From Prorocentrum cordatum (taxonomy: Eukaryota > Sar > Dinophyceae > Prorocentrales > Prorocentraceae), in the NCBI GenBank assembly GCA_963575745.1, contig CAUYUJ010019900.1, positions 95,995 through 159,994 on the forward strand: a stretch of DNA of 64,000 nt, in the 5' to 3' direction. The notes under the pieces are model-generated. The model saw only the letters and a list, made by a program, of their open reading frames with translations. It did no database searches and had not been told where the DNA came from. Made by a program: the position numbers and the translations under genes. Every line of letters starts with the position of its first letter. The stretch's first letter is position 1. Positions 50,520 through 61,225 of this stretch are shown one piece after another.

Positions 50520-50665
50520 AAGCACGACGGGAGATTTTTCGCTATTTTTGGTATCCTGGCCTCGGGACCGTCACAAAACGACTCAGCATGAAAAGCCGGT
50601 TCCCGGAACGGGGTCTGGGGGTCGACGCTGCGACAAAATCACGACGCCCGGGGGTCCAGGCCCGT
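50520..50665 (+). repeat. Dispersed repeat family D, + orientation
   Basis: AGATTTTTCGCTATTTTTGG, CTCGGGACCGTCACAAAACG, CTCAGCATGAAAAGCCGGTT and GGGGGTCGACGCTGCGACAA, then AATCACGACG. Confidence 0.7.
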
Positions 50666-50932
50666 GGTTTGCAAGAAGGCGAGTTCTGAGCATGCCTGGT
50701 TGAGATGGTCTTTCTTCAGCCCGTCGCTTCCACGTCATACGGACATGGCTGCTGTTTTCCGAGGCGTGCTCTCGCTGGAGAAGAAGGCAGGCCATAGGGC
50801 TTGAAGCAGGCAGGTCGTGCAGGAGTGCTGGGCCTGTCGGCCCCTGCTCGGCATTGCAGGGGGTCCCGAAGCCTCCGCGCGTGGCGCCGAATTCGCGACG
50901 CGAGTCCTGCTTCATTCTGCTGGTGTTCTCCT

Positions 50933-51144
50933 TCCTCCTCCTCCTCCTCCTCCTCCTCCTCCTCCTCCTCCTCCTCCTCCTCCCACTCCTCCTCCTCCCA
51001 CTCCTCCTCCTCCCACTCCTCCCTCCCACTCCTCCTCCTCCCACTCCTCCTCTCCTCCTCCTCATCCTCCTCCTCCTCCTCCTCCTCCTCCTCCTCCTCC
51101 TCCTCCTCCTCCTCCTCCTCCTCCTCCTCCTCCTCCTCTCACTC

Positions 51145-51175
<31 letters not shown>

Positions 51176-51190
51176 TCCTTCTTCTCTTCC
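50933..51190 (+). repeat. (CCT)n block with CCCACTCCTCCT variants
   Basis: About 255 bases. It ends in an acceptor-like GCACCCAAG, but what follows (51205-51290) is a fragment of repeat D, not an exon. Confidence 0.95.
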
Positions 51191-51479
51191 TGCCACTGCC
51201 GCACCCAAGGAGGCCCTTACTGGGCCTCGGGGGCGTCAACAAATGGCTCGGGATGAAAGAAAGCCAGTCCCTAGGAAGTGAACATCCATGCCACATTCGT
51301 CTGTCAACGCCTCCCCCTCCCCCCAATGCTCAAAGTTGGCGGTGGGTCTGATGAGTTGCACTTCGACCGCAGTGTCCCCCGCGCGTGCCAACTTTGAGTT
51401 TTGGGGAGGAGAGGTAGTGTTCAGTAATTATTTCCCTCTTCCGGAGTTCCCACCCCGACTTCGCGACACCGCTTGTCTA

Positions 51480-51840
51480 CAAGATCCCGGGGGTGCTTTC
51501 CCATGGGAAGTTCTCCAGGCTCACAGGCCGCCCTCTCAGACGCCGCACGGCCCTTCCAGGGAGGCCCTGCCTCCCAAGATGCCCCCTCCGCCCTCTTCGA
51601 AGGACCCCCCCCCCAGCGCCTTCCCCCTGGCGCGCGCGCGTCCGGCCAGGAGTCCTTCGCGGAGGGGCCCCGCGAGCACTTCCGACGGAACCGGATCCCT
51701 TGGAGCTACGACCCGGGGAGCAGCGAGGAGCTCGGCGGCGTGTTCGCCCGCAGGCCGCGCGAGCCAAAAGGCTGCACTCGCACCAGCCTTCGGGGGCCCG
51801 CGCGGGCCTCTGAAAGCTCGCGGTTCCTGGGCATGCCATG
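51480..51840 (+). CDS. Candidate exon of unknown protein
   Basis: The frame contains ASGQESFAEGPREHFRRNRI, then PWSYDPGSSEELGGVFARRP. This central part has good codon bias and ordinary amino-acid composition; the flanks are Pro/Ala-rich. It runs directly into the left end of the family-C MITE at 51849. No domain recognised; the true exon may be only about 51640-51760. Confidence 0.35.
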
Positions 51841-51848
51841 TTTTTTTT

Positions 51849-52019
51849 TCGGAGGTGGATAGACTTCCTACTCTGACACGTCGATTAGTGAATTGGCCGT
51901 TTTCGGTTCTCGAGAGGGCGTCGCGGCCGTCATTTTTGCTGGTCCAGGTCCGTCGGTTTCGGCCCCAGGCCGTTTTCATTAAGGGGAGGTTTACTTAAGG
52001 GAGGTTTGTCCACTGCCGA
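51849..52019. mobile_element. MITE family C, 171-bp copy 3
   Basis: Ends TCGGAGGTGGATAGACTTCC and GGAGGTTTGTCCACTGCCGA. T-runs lie on both sides (left nine T, right six T). Confidence 0.8.
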
Positions 52020-52029
52020 TTTTTTCGGT

Positions 52030-52224
52030 TTGCAGTGCGGGGTCCTCAGAAGCCCCGTGCCCTTTCTCCGGGCCCGTTTCTCATCCCGCGTGGCTTTCGC
52101 CTGTCGACCCTGCGAGGGCCCCCCCCCCCCGGGAAGACCGCCAACGGGCGAGAGAGCGCCCCGCCGTATGATGATACAGAGCCCCCCCCCGGAGGCCGCA
52201 AACGGCTCATGAACGTCCCACCGT
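52030..52224 (-). repeat. Dispersed repeat family D fragment, minus orientation
   Basis: TTCTCCGGGCCCGTTTCTCA, TCCCGCGTGGCTTTCG and TGCGAGGGCCCCCCC follow the reverse D order up to about 52140. The rest is unremarkable. Confidence 0.45.
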
Positions 52225-52395
52225 GACTGCCTGTACTCAGGAGGGAACAAATCACACAGACACACACTGCATCGCCGATTGCCCAGAACATAGGGGAACA
52301 TATGGGAAGTAGGGGGGAAGACAAAACTCAGAAAATCTGGGAACATGTGGGGGATCCTTTTATTTGTGTTATTCATTTGTGTGTCCTGGGGCCCC
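52225..52395 (+). repeat. Dispersed repeat R5, older copy
   Basis: CACACAGACACACACTGCAT, ACATATGGGAAGTAGGGGGG, ACTCAGAAAATCTGGGAACA and TTGTGTGTCCTGGGGCCCCT in R5 order. A further scrap (TTACTTGTGTGTCCCAGG) is at 52561. Confidence 0.6.
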
Positions 52396-52798
52396 TTCAC
52401 GTGGGAGGAGAGGAAATTCCAGGAGCCTGGAAGCTCGGGCTCGACTCTCGGACCTCGGAGGAAACTGCCGAGGCGATCGAGCCACCTTTGTGGACACCTC
52501 GAAAGCATATAATTAGAGCCTTTGCGAGAGTCCGGCATTAGCAGACCGCCGAGCTGTGTATTTACTTGTGTGTCCCAGGGCGCCTTCATATACTGCAAGT
52601 CCAGGGCGTGTCCGGGTTGCGCCGCGCTTGCCCCCCCCCCTTCACGAGGGCGGGCGGGCCCGGCGCCCGCGACGGCGAGCCGGCCCCGAGCGCCGCCGAG
52701 GGCGGCGTGCGCCCAGCGATCGAGGCCGTGTGACCACCCGCGGCCGGCGCCCGCGGGCTGCTCGCCCCGCGGGGGGCATCGCTCGGCCTCCGCGCTCC

Positions 52799-52895
52799 CT
52801 CGTCCTGCTCCTCCTCCTGCTCCTCCTCCTGCTCCTCCTCCTCCCTTCCTCCCCCTCCTCCTCCTCCTCCTCCTCCTCCTCCTCCTCCTCCTCTT
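52799..52895 (+). repeat. (CCT)n/(GCTCCTCCT)n tract
   Basis: About 95 bases, followed 55 bases later by ACTCCCCAG and, 23 bases on, by a good donor (ACAA then GTAAGG at 52974). A 23-base micro-exon is conceivable but not claimed. Confidence 0.9.
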
Positions 52896-53154
52896 CTTCG
52901 TCTGCTTCTGGCTCGGGTGCACACGACGCCCGGCCGACAGACTCCCCAGACATGATGTCGCCGCCAAGACAAGTAAGGACGGGCGGTTTTTCCCTGTCCT
53001 CGGCCCCAGGGTGACCCAGGGGCCAGGGCAGGGGGCCAATGCCGCCTCGGGCCCCCGCTCCTCAAACGACGAGGTCAGCCTGGGGCCAGACCTATCCCAC
53101 GACGACCATGGCGACGACGATCGTCTGCACGTCGACCCAGACATGATCGCGTCG

Positions 53155-53305
53155 TACAAAACATCAAGACGGGCGGTGTTTGGCTATTTTCGGCCCCGGG
53201 GGGCCCTCGCTGGCCCCCCGGGACCGTCAACAAAAACGACTCGGGATGAAAAGCCGGCCCCGGGGAAAGGGTCTGGACTTCCGGGGACGCCGTTCTGAAA
53301 AGATC
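53155..53305 (+). repeat. Dispersed repeat family D, + orientation
   Basis: AAAACATCAAGACGGGCGGT, GCTATTTTCGGCCCCGGGGG, GACTCGGGATGAAAAGCCGG and GGTCTGGACTTCCGGGGACG. Confidence 0.7.
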
Positions 53306-53308
53306 TGG

Positions 53309-53368
53309 TAGGGGGCCACACGCGAACCCTACCCCTACCCCCCACGATTTCGGAGGGGGAGGGTGGGG
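53309..53368 (+). repeat. 60-bp direct repeat, copy 1
   Basis: TAGGGGGCCACACGCGAACC through CGATTTCGGAGGGGGAGGGT is repeated identically by eye at 53775-53834. It sits immediately 3' of a family-D copy. Confidence 0.9.
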
Positions 53369-53397
53369 TTCACTGCGCTCGGGACCCAGACCCCCGA

Positions 53398-53560
53398 CGT
53401 CATGAATTCTTCATGACGTCGACCCCCAGCGGTCTGGACCCATTCCCCAGGACCGGTTTTTCGTCCTGAGTCGTTTTTTGTCGCTCCCGAGGGCCGGTAA
53501 GGGCCCCCGGAGGCCAAAAGTAATGAAAAACCTCCCGTCGTGATTTTTTCATGACTCGAG
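53398..53560 (-). repeat. Dispersed repeat family D, best-defined copy, minus orientation
   Basis: It begins at the perfect palindrome GACGTCATGAA-TTC-TTCATGACGTC, then GTCGACCCCCAGCGGTCTGG, CCCCAGGACCGGTTTTTCGT, CGAGGGCCGGTAAGGGCCCC and ends CGTCGTGATTTTTTCATGAC. The two ends share TCATGA...CACGAC or GTCGTGA words in inverted order. No open frame, no RNA polymerase III box recognised. Confidence 0.75.
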
Positions 53561-53774
53561 GGGGTCTGGGGATCGCGCCGCATCCAAAGTGCATCGCCGA
53601 TGCACTGGCGATGCACCGGCCACGTCGGCGGTGCATCGGCGACGTGGGTGGAGAACATCGGGCTCCATGTCGCGCCGCACCGCCGATGCCTCGGCGACGC
53701 GGCGCGATCCTCTCCGCCCCCCATCTGCTGTGACCACATCTGGGAGGCCATGGGCCCAGACGTGCGACGCCCTG
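53561..53774. repeat. GCATCGGCGATGCAC-rich short repeat
   Basis: 53585-53700 repeats words such as GATGCACTGGCGATGCACCG in both orientations (GCATCGCC / GGCGATGC). Local hairpins are possible. Confidence 0.6.
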
Positions 53775-53834
53775 CTAGGGGGCCACACGCGAACCCTACC
53801 CCTACCCCCCACGATTTCGGAGGGGGAGGGTGGG
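53775..53834 (+). repeat. 60-bp direct repeat, copy 2
   Basis: Second copy of 53309-53368, 466 bases away. The two then diverge (GGGTTCACTGCGCTCGGGAC against GGGCTCACTCTATTCGGGAC). Confidence 0.9.
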
Positions 53835-55039
53835 GCTCACTCTATTCGGGACCTCTTCCAAATCAGATTCGGCGAATTGCTGAGCTGCACCGTGTAGTTT
53901 GACGCACCCGTCCTCCCACATGCGGAGGCGCGTCGCCCTTTTGGTTGGTACTGCGCCGGGTTGCTGGCCGCAAGCGCGGCGGCCCCCGGCAGTCTTGCAT
54001 GCCGCGTGCGCGCACACGTCCGTTGGCTCGTTAGCTTCACTTGCAACGCGGTGTCGCCCATCCCCCCGCGTACAACCCACTTACCACTCTCTCCTTTCTT
54101 CCCGCTGTCTCCCCCTCTGTCTCCTCTCCATTCCCTCTTTCCTTCTCTGCCCGTCTCCCGCTCCCCGTCTGACATTGCCACTCCCGCAGGGGGAGAGAGG
54201 CAGGGAGAGACAGAGGGGGTTTCCTTTCTCCTTCCTCTCCGACTCTCCATTCCATCCCTTCCCTCCTTCCCTGCCCCCCCCCTTCCAGTCCGGGCTCGAG
54301 AGCGCTGGGCGCTCAGAGCGACCTCCAGCCCGGTGAGACTGTATTTGCATCAACCATACGGGACCGATGTGCACCACCTCCCCTTCCTTCTGCGCTCGCG
54401 CCATGGCTCCGAGATGCCCACGCCGCGCGCCATTTGCACCACCGCAGCCCACGCCACTAGGGAAGGGCCGCCCAAAAGCTGCTTCAACGCATCGACAGGA
54501 TGCCAACCTCAGGCGTAAAGAAGCTTGCGCCGCCGCACACCAGAGCAGCGGTGGCGTCGACCGAGCAGTTGCTGCATACAACGGACTGGTTCATCAACGT
54601 CAAGTCGATGTTAACATCATGTACCAAACACGCCGTTCCGACCAGCGCAAGCTCAGGAGCGGTCTGCAGTTGCGCTGATAAGACACAACCCGCAAAACCA
54701 TATTGCACAACTCCCTCACGGACAGCGCGGGTTCCAGCCGCGACGCACCAGGGTCCGCGACTTCCGCCGGTGCCCACCAGGGCAACGGCACCGCCCCATT
54801 AGCATTCCGCCCCGTTCGCTAGAAAAAAATAACCGCCTCATGCTACAGATCCGTCAGCAAGACAAACTCCTCGCGCTCGCCGTCCAGGAATCGATCAAGT
54901 TTGACTTTGGTCACCCAGAGCAAGAGGCCTTTTTTTCCATCCCTGTTCTCCGACGGACGGCACAGGCTACCGAACCTACGCCCGGACACGCAAACGTGAC
55001 CATCTACCAACTGGGCGGCACAGTAAGTCCATTGATCCC
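53835..55039. other. Unique, low-repeat stretch, possible 5' part of the LINE relic
   Basis: Texture changes here: few microsatellites, mixed codon bias, many short frames on both strands. A pyrimidine-rich patch is at 54080-54290. Nothing recognisable until the endonuclease remnant. Confidence 0.35.
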
Positions 55040-56200
55040 GAAACGTTGCACAGGCCACCGCTGACCCAGTTGACGGCGCCATTTGGATCCGAGGCGCCAT
55101 ATGCGATGCCGACGCTACGCCTGCCACGCCAACCTTGGAGGACTTGCTCACCGCCCGGTTTTGTGGCGCCGCCCCCCATCGGTGCCGCCCGCGTGCCAGG
55201 CCTCACAGGCACGGCACCGCAGAAGGGCACAGAGCGCGCTCAGGCAGCCAGACGCGACTGCGCGCGACAACAGTTGGATGGCGACCTCACAGACGCCTTC
55301 ACGGCCCTGTTCGCCTCCCACTGTCGCACCGCCCCAGGCCATCCAGCCTCTCGTTGGCCCCCGAAAACAGAGAGGTCACTGCGCCAGGTCACTCTGGCCC
55401 GAGCCCAAGAAACCCGTCGCCCCACCGACCACGCGCCAGGAACGTTGGTGAACACATCCAAGGACGACCCAACTGTCGCCTTCCTTCTCGCGACCACGCG
55501 ATGGGCGGAAGCCTTCTGTCCTATCCCAGCCCCGACCACCGCCATCAGGCGGTCAGGGAACGACAGGAAAAGCGCCCGAACCGAAGGCACATACGTGGCC
55601 TTAGCCTACGCCAAACCAGGAGCCGACTATACCGCGCTGTTCCAGAATATCTGGGCAGGCTGCCACCATGGTTGGCGACGCGCCCAACGTGTATTTCATG
55701 TGCATGGACGTAGAGACGCCCAAATGCGACCTCAAGGGTTCGGCTGTCCTCGCCCGACGCCGCGAAAGGCGACCCCGACGAGCGAGCGTGCACCTGCGGC
55801 CAAGACCTTGACTGGGGCCGTCGCGCTACTGGCATTGGGACAACACGCATCAACTACGTTCTCGCCAACTCAGAAGCGAAACGACGTCTTGCCAACCTCC
55901 CCCGCCTGCGCGATCACCCAACCAAAGCAGCTCCATGGCCCCATGGTCTCACTCTCGGCCTGAATGCCGCCAGGCGCCCGGCGAGGAGACTGATGGCGGC
56001 GGCGCGCTGCCCGCTTGCCTGCCCGACGATGGACTTCGAAGACAAGCGAGGCCTAATGGGCCGCGCCGAGCGCGCTTACCGCGCGGGATCGACGAGGCTG
56101 ACGCCGCCAGCGACGCTAGCGAAATCTTAGACTTTGCCAGCTAAGCGGCTCGCTACTCATGCGGAACTCCGCGGCGGGTGCCCACCAATCATAATGTTCG
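55040..56200 (+). pseudogene. Decayed LINE endonuclease domain (EEP/APE type)
   Basis: Pieces of the exonuclease-endonuclease-phosphatase fold appear in order but in different + frames. Near 55600 is VALAYAKPGADYTALFQNIW, then 55669 MVGDAPNVYFMCMDVETP, the place of the (Gly)-Asp-x-Asn strand with Asp-Val in place of Asp-Asn. Near 55830 comes GTTRINYVLANSEAKRRL, the Ser/Thr-Arg-Ile-Asp-Tyr-(Val/Ile) box with Asn for Asp. Near 56145 is LATHAELR...IMFDVAKPR, the final Thr-His box. At least two frameshifts and the lost acidic residues make this a pseudogene. In LINE retrotransposons this enzyme nicks target DNA before reverse transcription. Recognition is from motif order, so moderately sure. Confidence 0.5.
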
Positions 56201-57773
56201 ACGTGGCAAAGCCCCGCGCTTGCACCGCGCCCGCGCCCCATGCCGCCCATGCCGCCCCGCCCATGCCTTCGAAATTTCCACTCCGACAGGGCGCCCATGC
56301 CGCCCCGTTCTTGCACCGTGAACATGGAGCGGCTAGTCGGGCTGCGGCCGCTCTCGGCAAGCTCTCGCGGCGACCCGGGGCCGTCGAGGAGGGCTTTGGT
56401 TCCCGCCGTGGATGCCGAGGCGATCGCGGCGCCAGCCATCCAAGCTTCTCGGGGCCAATCAGGTGCATCCGGGACGCGCCTACTGGTCGTGCCGAACGCA
56501 ACCGACCAAACACTCTGACGGAGTTCCTGCGCCTCTGGTACCGGGGCAAACCCCCGACCGATGAACAGTGCGACAACCTGATCGCCCCCGCTGACACTCG
56601 GCCGAGGAGGCGCAGCCTCTCTGACAGAACCGACCGCGCCACCGCTGGGGAGTTCGAATATCTGCCGAAGACGGAAGCAGGGTGAAAAGCCCATGGGCCA
56701 AAGGGGTTGACAAGTCTAGCACCGTCTACCGACGCGCCCCGCATACCGGCCCCTCGCACGCGCCGCCAGGCACAAGCGGGGGCGAAGCTTGGAGAGGCAG
56801 TTCCCCGTTAGAAGACAGCGACGCCCCCGGCGCGCAGTCGCTCCCGCGAAGCGCCGGCAACCGCCCCGAGCGACCCCGTCGCGGACAACGAAAGCGACGC
56901 CGAGGATTCAGCTCCGACGCAGACCACCCAGAGCGCCGACTTTTCCGACGTTCCGACGCCAAAGCCACGCGTGAACGCGCGACGGACACGCGGGGACCCG
57001 TCCTCGACATTTACCGAGACACGGGGGCCTGCTCGGACGAAGCCCCACCAAGCGCGGGACAATTTCAATGCTGAGTGCCGCTGGGGCTCTGGCGCCAGCG
57101 CGAAAGTTCGCCCAGGCCGTTGAGGCCTTTATTCGCTTCTTTCGGACCCCCCCGTTGCCGGGGCTGGGGCCATGGCTCGGTGGGCCGTGAAAGAAGCCCG
57201 AGCGTTCCCTCGCGGCCCCCCCGCTTTTTCGCCGGGTCGCTGAGGGCCGCGCAATGCGCGGGGCAAGTCCTGGGGCCCCTCCTGCACGTTCCAAAACCAT
57301 GCCTTCGGAAAGGAAAAGGCGAGCTCGCCACCGACCAAAGGCTGCCTTCCGCCATGTCCACGTGGACGCACGCCCACGGAGCGCCACCTGATCCATTGGG
57401 CCCGCCCAACCAGCTTCGGCGCGGCACCGCGCGCCACAGTAGGGGATGCCAGCGCGACTTCGGCGCAACAGGTCGAGCGCGCGCGCCGCCTGCGAGGCCC
57501 CCTGGCCGGGGCTGCGCTGGGCTGGCACAAGTGATTGCATTGCCTCGTCGCAGAGATCTGCCAAAATCTGGCGCTGCGCCCTGGATGCCCGCCCGATGCC
57601 ATGCGACGCGGGCGATATTTCCACTGCCGCCGCCGGAGGTGCACTCGCGTGGGGGGGGGCTAGCTCCAGGCCCCTGGCGCGCGCCAGCGGGCGCCTTCAA
57701 GTCAGCTCTTTCTCGACGTCATCACACTCCATGCGCGCGCGGGCCCAGCGACGGCCAGCGCGCGTCTCGCGGA
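56201..57773 (+). other. Probable linker and RT region of the LINE relic, not resolvable
   Basis: Coding-like composition with frame changes. Open frames exist on both strands (56134-56685 +, 57075 onward +, 57065-57700 -), but I could not align any to reverse-transcriptase blocks 0-4. No YxDD other than that at 57786. Confidence 0.3.
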
Positions 57774-57870
57774 CTGAGCGCAGCATTCATCGACGACGGC
57801 AATTCCGCGGCACCCGCGGCCAGAGGGCTCCAAATGTCAGTCGACAAGACTGTTCCCTTCGACCAGAGTT
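57774..57870 (+). pseudogene. Possible reverse-transcriptase catalytic fragment (FIDD box)
   Basis: The frame reads AAFIDDGNSAAPAARGLQMS, then VDKTVPF. FIDD occupies the place of the (Y/F)xDD catalytic box, and GLQMSVDKT resembles the following Gly-Leu-x-x-(N/S)-x-x-Lys-(T/S) block. In intact enzymes about 35 residues separate the two; here only about ten do, so an internal deletion is needed. Position about 1.6 kb after the endonuclease fits a LINE. Could be coincidence. Confidence 0.3.
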
Positions 57871-57944
57871 CTGGCCAGAAATTATCCTGGCGAAGGACTC
57901 AACCATATGAAGTTGTGAGTACCGCAATTGTGAATATCTTCTTC

Positions 57945-59222
57945 GGTGAAGCTCCCTATGGGGCCACGAAGCGCTGCGCTGGGCGGGGGGGGAATCATGC
58001 GGGCGGTAGCTCTGGGGCCGTCGGTGAATCTCCATATGAGGCCACGAGACGCTGTGCTGGGTGGGTGAACATACCAAGTTGGGCGTGTGGGACGCATGCG
58101 GGCGGTCTCATTGGGGCTTCGGTAGAGCTCCCCATGGGGCCGCGAAGCGTGGTAAAGGGTGTGTGTGTGTGTGGCAATGCCAAATTGAGTGTAGGGGGCG
58201 CATGCGGGCGGTCCCACTGGGGGCTTCGGTGGGGCTCCCTATATGGCCACGAAGCGCTGTACTGGGTCGGTGCAACTGTCAAATTGGGTGTGGGGGACGC
58301 ATGCGGGCGGCCCCGCTGGAGGCTTCGGTCGAGCTCCCTGTGGGGGACGCATGCGGGCGGTCCCAGTGGGGGCTTCGGCGAAGCTCCCTATGGGGCCACG
58401 AAACGCTGCACTGTGCGGGCGACAATGCCAAATTTGGCATGGTGGACGCATGTGGGCTGTCCTATTGGGGGCTTCGGTTGAGCTCCCTATGGGGCCACTG
58501 GGCGTTGTGCTGGGCGGGTGATAATGCCAAATCGGGTGTGGGGGGCGCATGCGAACAGTCCCACTGGGGGCTTCGTTAGGGCTCCCTATGGGGCCACGAA
58601 GCGTTGTACTGGGTCGGTGAAACTGCCAAATTGGGCGTGGGGGGCGCATGGGGGCGGTCCCGCTGGGGGCTTCGGTGGAGGTCCCTATGGGGCTACGAAG
58701 CGTTGTACTGTGTGTAAATGCTAAATTGTGTGTGTGTGCATGGGGGGCGCATGCGGGCGGTCCCACTCGGGGCTTCGGTGGAGCTCCCTATGGGGCCACG
58801 AAGCGCTGTGCTGGGTAGGTGGCAGTGCCAAATTGGGTGCGTGGGGGGCGCATGCGGGCGGCCCCACTGGGGGCTTCGGTGGGGCTCATTATCATGGGGC
58901 CACGAAGCGTTGTACTGGGTGGGTGAAAATGCCAAGTTGGATGTGGGGGACGCATGTGGGCGGTGCCACTGGGGGCTTCGGTGGAGCTCCGTATGGGGCC
59001 ACGAAGCGTTGTACTGGGTGGGTGAAAATGCCAAATTGGGCGCGGGGGGAGGGCATGCGGGCGGTCACACTGGGGGCTTCGGTGGAGCTCCCTATGGCGC
59101 CATGAAACGCTGTACTGGGTGAGTGAAAATGCCAAATTGGGCGTGGGGGGCGCGTGCGAGCGGTCCCACTGGTGGCTCCGGTGGAGCTCCCTACGGGGCC
59201 ACGAAATGTTGTGCTGGGTGGG
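57945..59222 (+). repeat. 99-bp satellite, array 1 (about 13 units)
   Basis: The unit runs GGGGGCTTCGGTGGAGCTCC, CTATGGGGCCACGAAGCG, CTGTACTGGGTGGGTGAAAA, TGCCAAATTGGGCGTGGGGG and ACGCATGCGGGCGGTCCCAC. Units differ by scattered substitutions and small indels; one near 58340 is partly deleted. Because 99 is a multiple of three, 33-residue Gly/Trp/His-rich repeats appear in several frames, but indels switch frame every few units and no frame is favoured, so I do not call a protein. Confidence 0.95.
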
Positions 59223-59383
59223 TGAAACGCATGGAAGAAGGAAAAGGGAGGGGAGGAGGAGAGGGATGAGGTGGAGAGGGGAGGAACGCGGGGCACCGTC
59301 TCTGCAAAACGAAGACCTAACACCACAGGGGGTATGGGACATTATCTTGGCGAAGGACCCAAACATATGAAGTCTTCGGTGAA
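59223..59383 (+). repeat. Non-satellite spacer between the two 99-bp arrays
   Basis: AAACGCATGGAAGAAGGAAA, a GGA-rich part, GAACGCGGGGCACCGTCTCT, GCAAAACGAAGACCTAACAC, then ATTATCTTGGCGAAGGACCC and CATATGAAGT. The first part recurs after array 2 (61099-61225); the last part recurs before array 1 (57882-57915). Array plus flanks has therefore been duplicated as a block. Confidence 0.85.
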
Positions 59384-60191
59384 GCTCCCACGAAGCGCTG
59401 CGCTGGGCGGGGGGGGGCGCACGCGACGCGGGCGGTAGCGCTGGGGCCGTCGGCGAAGCTCCCTATGAGGCCACGAAACGCTGCACTGGGTGGGCGAAAA
59501 TTCCACATTCGGCGTGTGGGACGCATGCGGGCGGTCCCACTGGGGGCTCCGGTGGAGCTCCCTATGGGGCCACGAAGCGCTGTACTGGGTCGGTGAAACT
59601 GCCAAATTGGGCGTGGGGGACGCATGCGGGCGGTCCCACTGGAGGGCGGTCCCACTGGGGGTTTCGGTGGAGTTCCCATGGGGCAACGAAGCGCTGTACT
59701 GGGCGGGGGAAAATGCCAGATTGGGTATGGGGGACGCATGCAGGCGGTCCCAATGGGGGCTTCGGTGGGGCTCCCTATGGGGCCACGGAACGTTGTAATG
59801 GGTGGGCGACAATGCCACATCGGGTGTGGGGACGCATGCGGACGGCCCCACTGGGGGCTTCGGTGGGGCTCCCTATGGGGTCACGAAACGCTGTATTGGG
59901 TGGGTGACAATGCCAAGTTGGGTGTGGGGGGCGCATGCGGGCGGTCCCAGTAAGGGTTTGGGTGGGGTTCCTTATTGGGCCACGAAATGTTGCACTGGGT
60001 GAACGAAAATGCCAAGTTAGCTGTGTGGGACGCATGTGGGCGGTGCCACTGGGGGTTTCGGTGGAGCTCCCTATGGGGTCACGAAGCGCTGCACTGGGTG
60101 GGTGAAACTGCCAAATTGGGGGTGGGGGACGCACGCGGGCGGTCCCACCGGGGGCTCCGGTGGAGTTCCCTATGGAGCCACGAAGCGCTGT

Positions 60192-60232
<41 letters not shown>

Positions 60233-61098
60233 ATGTCAAATTGTGCGTGGGGGACGCATGCGGGCGGTCCCACTGGGGGTTTCGGTGGAGTTCCTTACGG
60301 GGCCACGAAACGTTGTGCTGGGTGGGTGACAGTGCCAAGTTGGGTGTGGGATACGCATGCGGGCGGTCACATTGGGGGCTTCGTTGGGGCTCCCGATTGG
60401 GCCACGAAGCGCTGTGCTGGGTGGGTGAAAATCCAAATTGGATGAGGGGGGCGTGGGCGGTCCCACTGGGGGCTTCGGTGGAGCTCCCTATGGGGCCACG
60501 AAGCGCTGTACCGTCTGCGCGAAAATGCCAAATTGGGCGTGGGGGGCGCATGCGGGCGGTCCCACTAGGGGCTTCGGTGGAGGTTCCCTATAGGACCACG
60601 AAGCGCTGTATTGGGTGGGTGAAAATGCCAAATTGGATGTGGGGGGCGCGTGCGGGCGGTCCCACCGGGGGCTTCGGTGGAGCTCCCGATGGGGCCACGA
60701 GGCGCTGTGCTGGGTAGGTGGCAGTGCCAAATTGGGTGTGGGGGGCGCGTGCGGGCGGTCCCGGGTTCCCTATTGGGCCACGAAACGTTGTACTGGGTGG
60801 GTGACAATGCCAAGTCGGGTGTGGGGGACGCATGTGGTCGGTACCACTGGGGGCTTCGGTGGAGCTCCCGATAGGGGTCACGGAGCTTTGTATTGGGTGG
60901 GTTGAAAATGCCAAATTGGGCGTGGGGGACGCATGCGGGCGGTCTCACTGGGGGCTCCGGTGGAGCTCCCTACGGGGCCAGGAAGCGCTGTATTGCGTGG
61001 GTGAAAATGCCAAATTGGGTGTGGGGACGCAGCGGGCGGTCCCACTGGGAGCTTCGGTGGAGTTCCCTATGGGGCCACGAAACGTGGTGCTGGGTGGG
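59384..61098 (+). repeat. 99-bp satellite, array 2 (about 18 units)
   Basis: Same unit as array 1. The first two units repeat the peculiarities of the start of array 1 (GGTGAAGCTCCC, CTGCGCTGGGCGGGGGGG, GTAGCGCTGGGGCCGTCGG), supporting block duplication. A (GT)n run of about 36 bases has grown inside one unit at 60194-60230. Confidence 0.95.
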
Positions 61099-61225
61099 TC
61101 AAACGCATGGAAGAAGGAGGAGGGAAGGGAGGAGGAGGAGGAGGAGGAGGAGGAGGAGGAGGAGAGAAGGAGAGGAGGAAGAGGAACGCGGGGCGACGTC
61201 TCTTCAAAACGAGGACCCAACACCA
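61099..61225 (+). repeat. Right flank of array 2, copy of the inter-array spacer
   Basis: AAACGCATGGAAGAAGGAGG, (GGA)n at 61120-61165, GAACGCGGGGCGACGTCTCT and TCAAAACGAGGACCCAACAC parallel 59228-59320. Confidence 0.85.

Noticed and set aside
50933-51300. Exon after the CCT tract at 51190
   Set aside because: The sequence after the acceptor-like CCCAAG is a family-D fragment.
52950-53160. Acidic exon (SHDDHGDDDRLHVDPDMIAS) before the D element
   Set aside because: Codon bias is moderate, no acceptor is clear, and the frame runs straight into repeat D; insufficient to annotate.
57075-57773. Complete reverse transcriptase upstream of the FIDD box
   Set aside because: No Gly-x-x-Gln-Gly-x-Pro-x-Ser-type block or other RT block could be found in any + frame.
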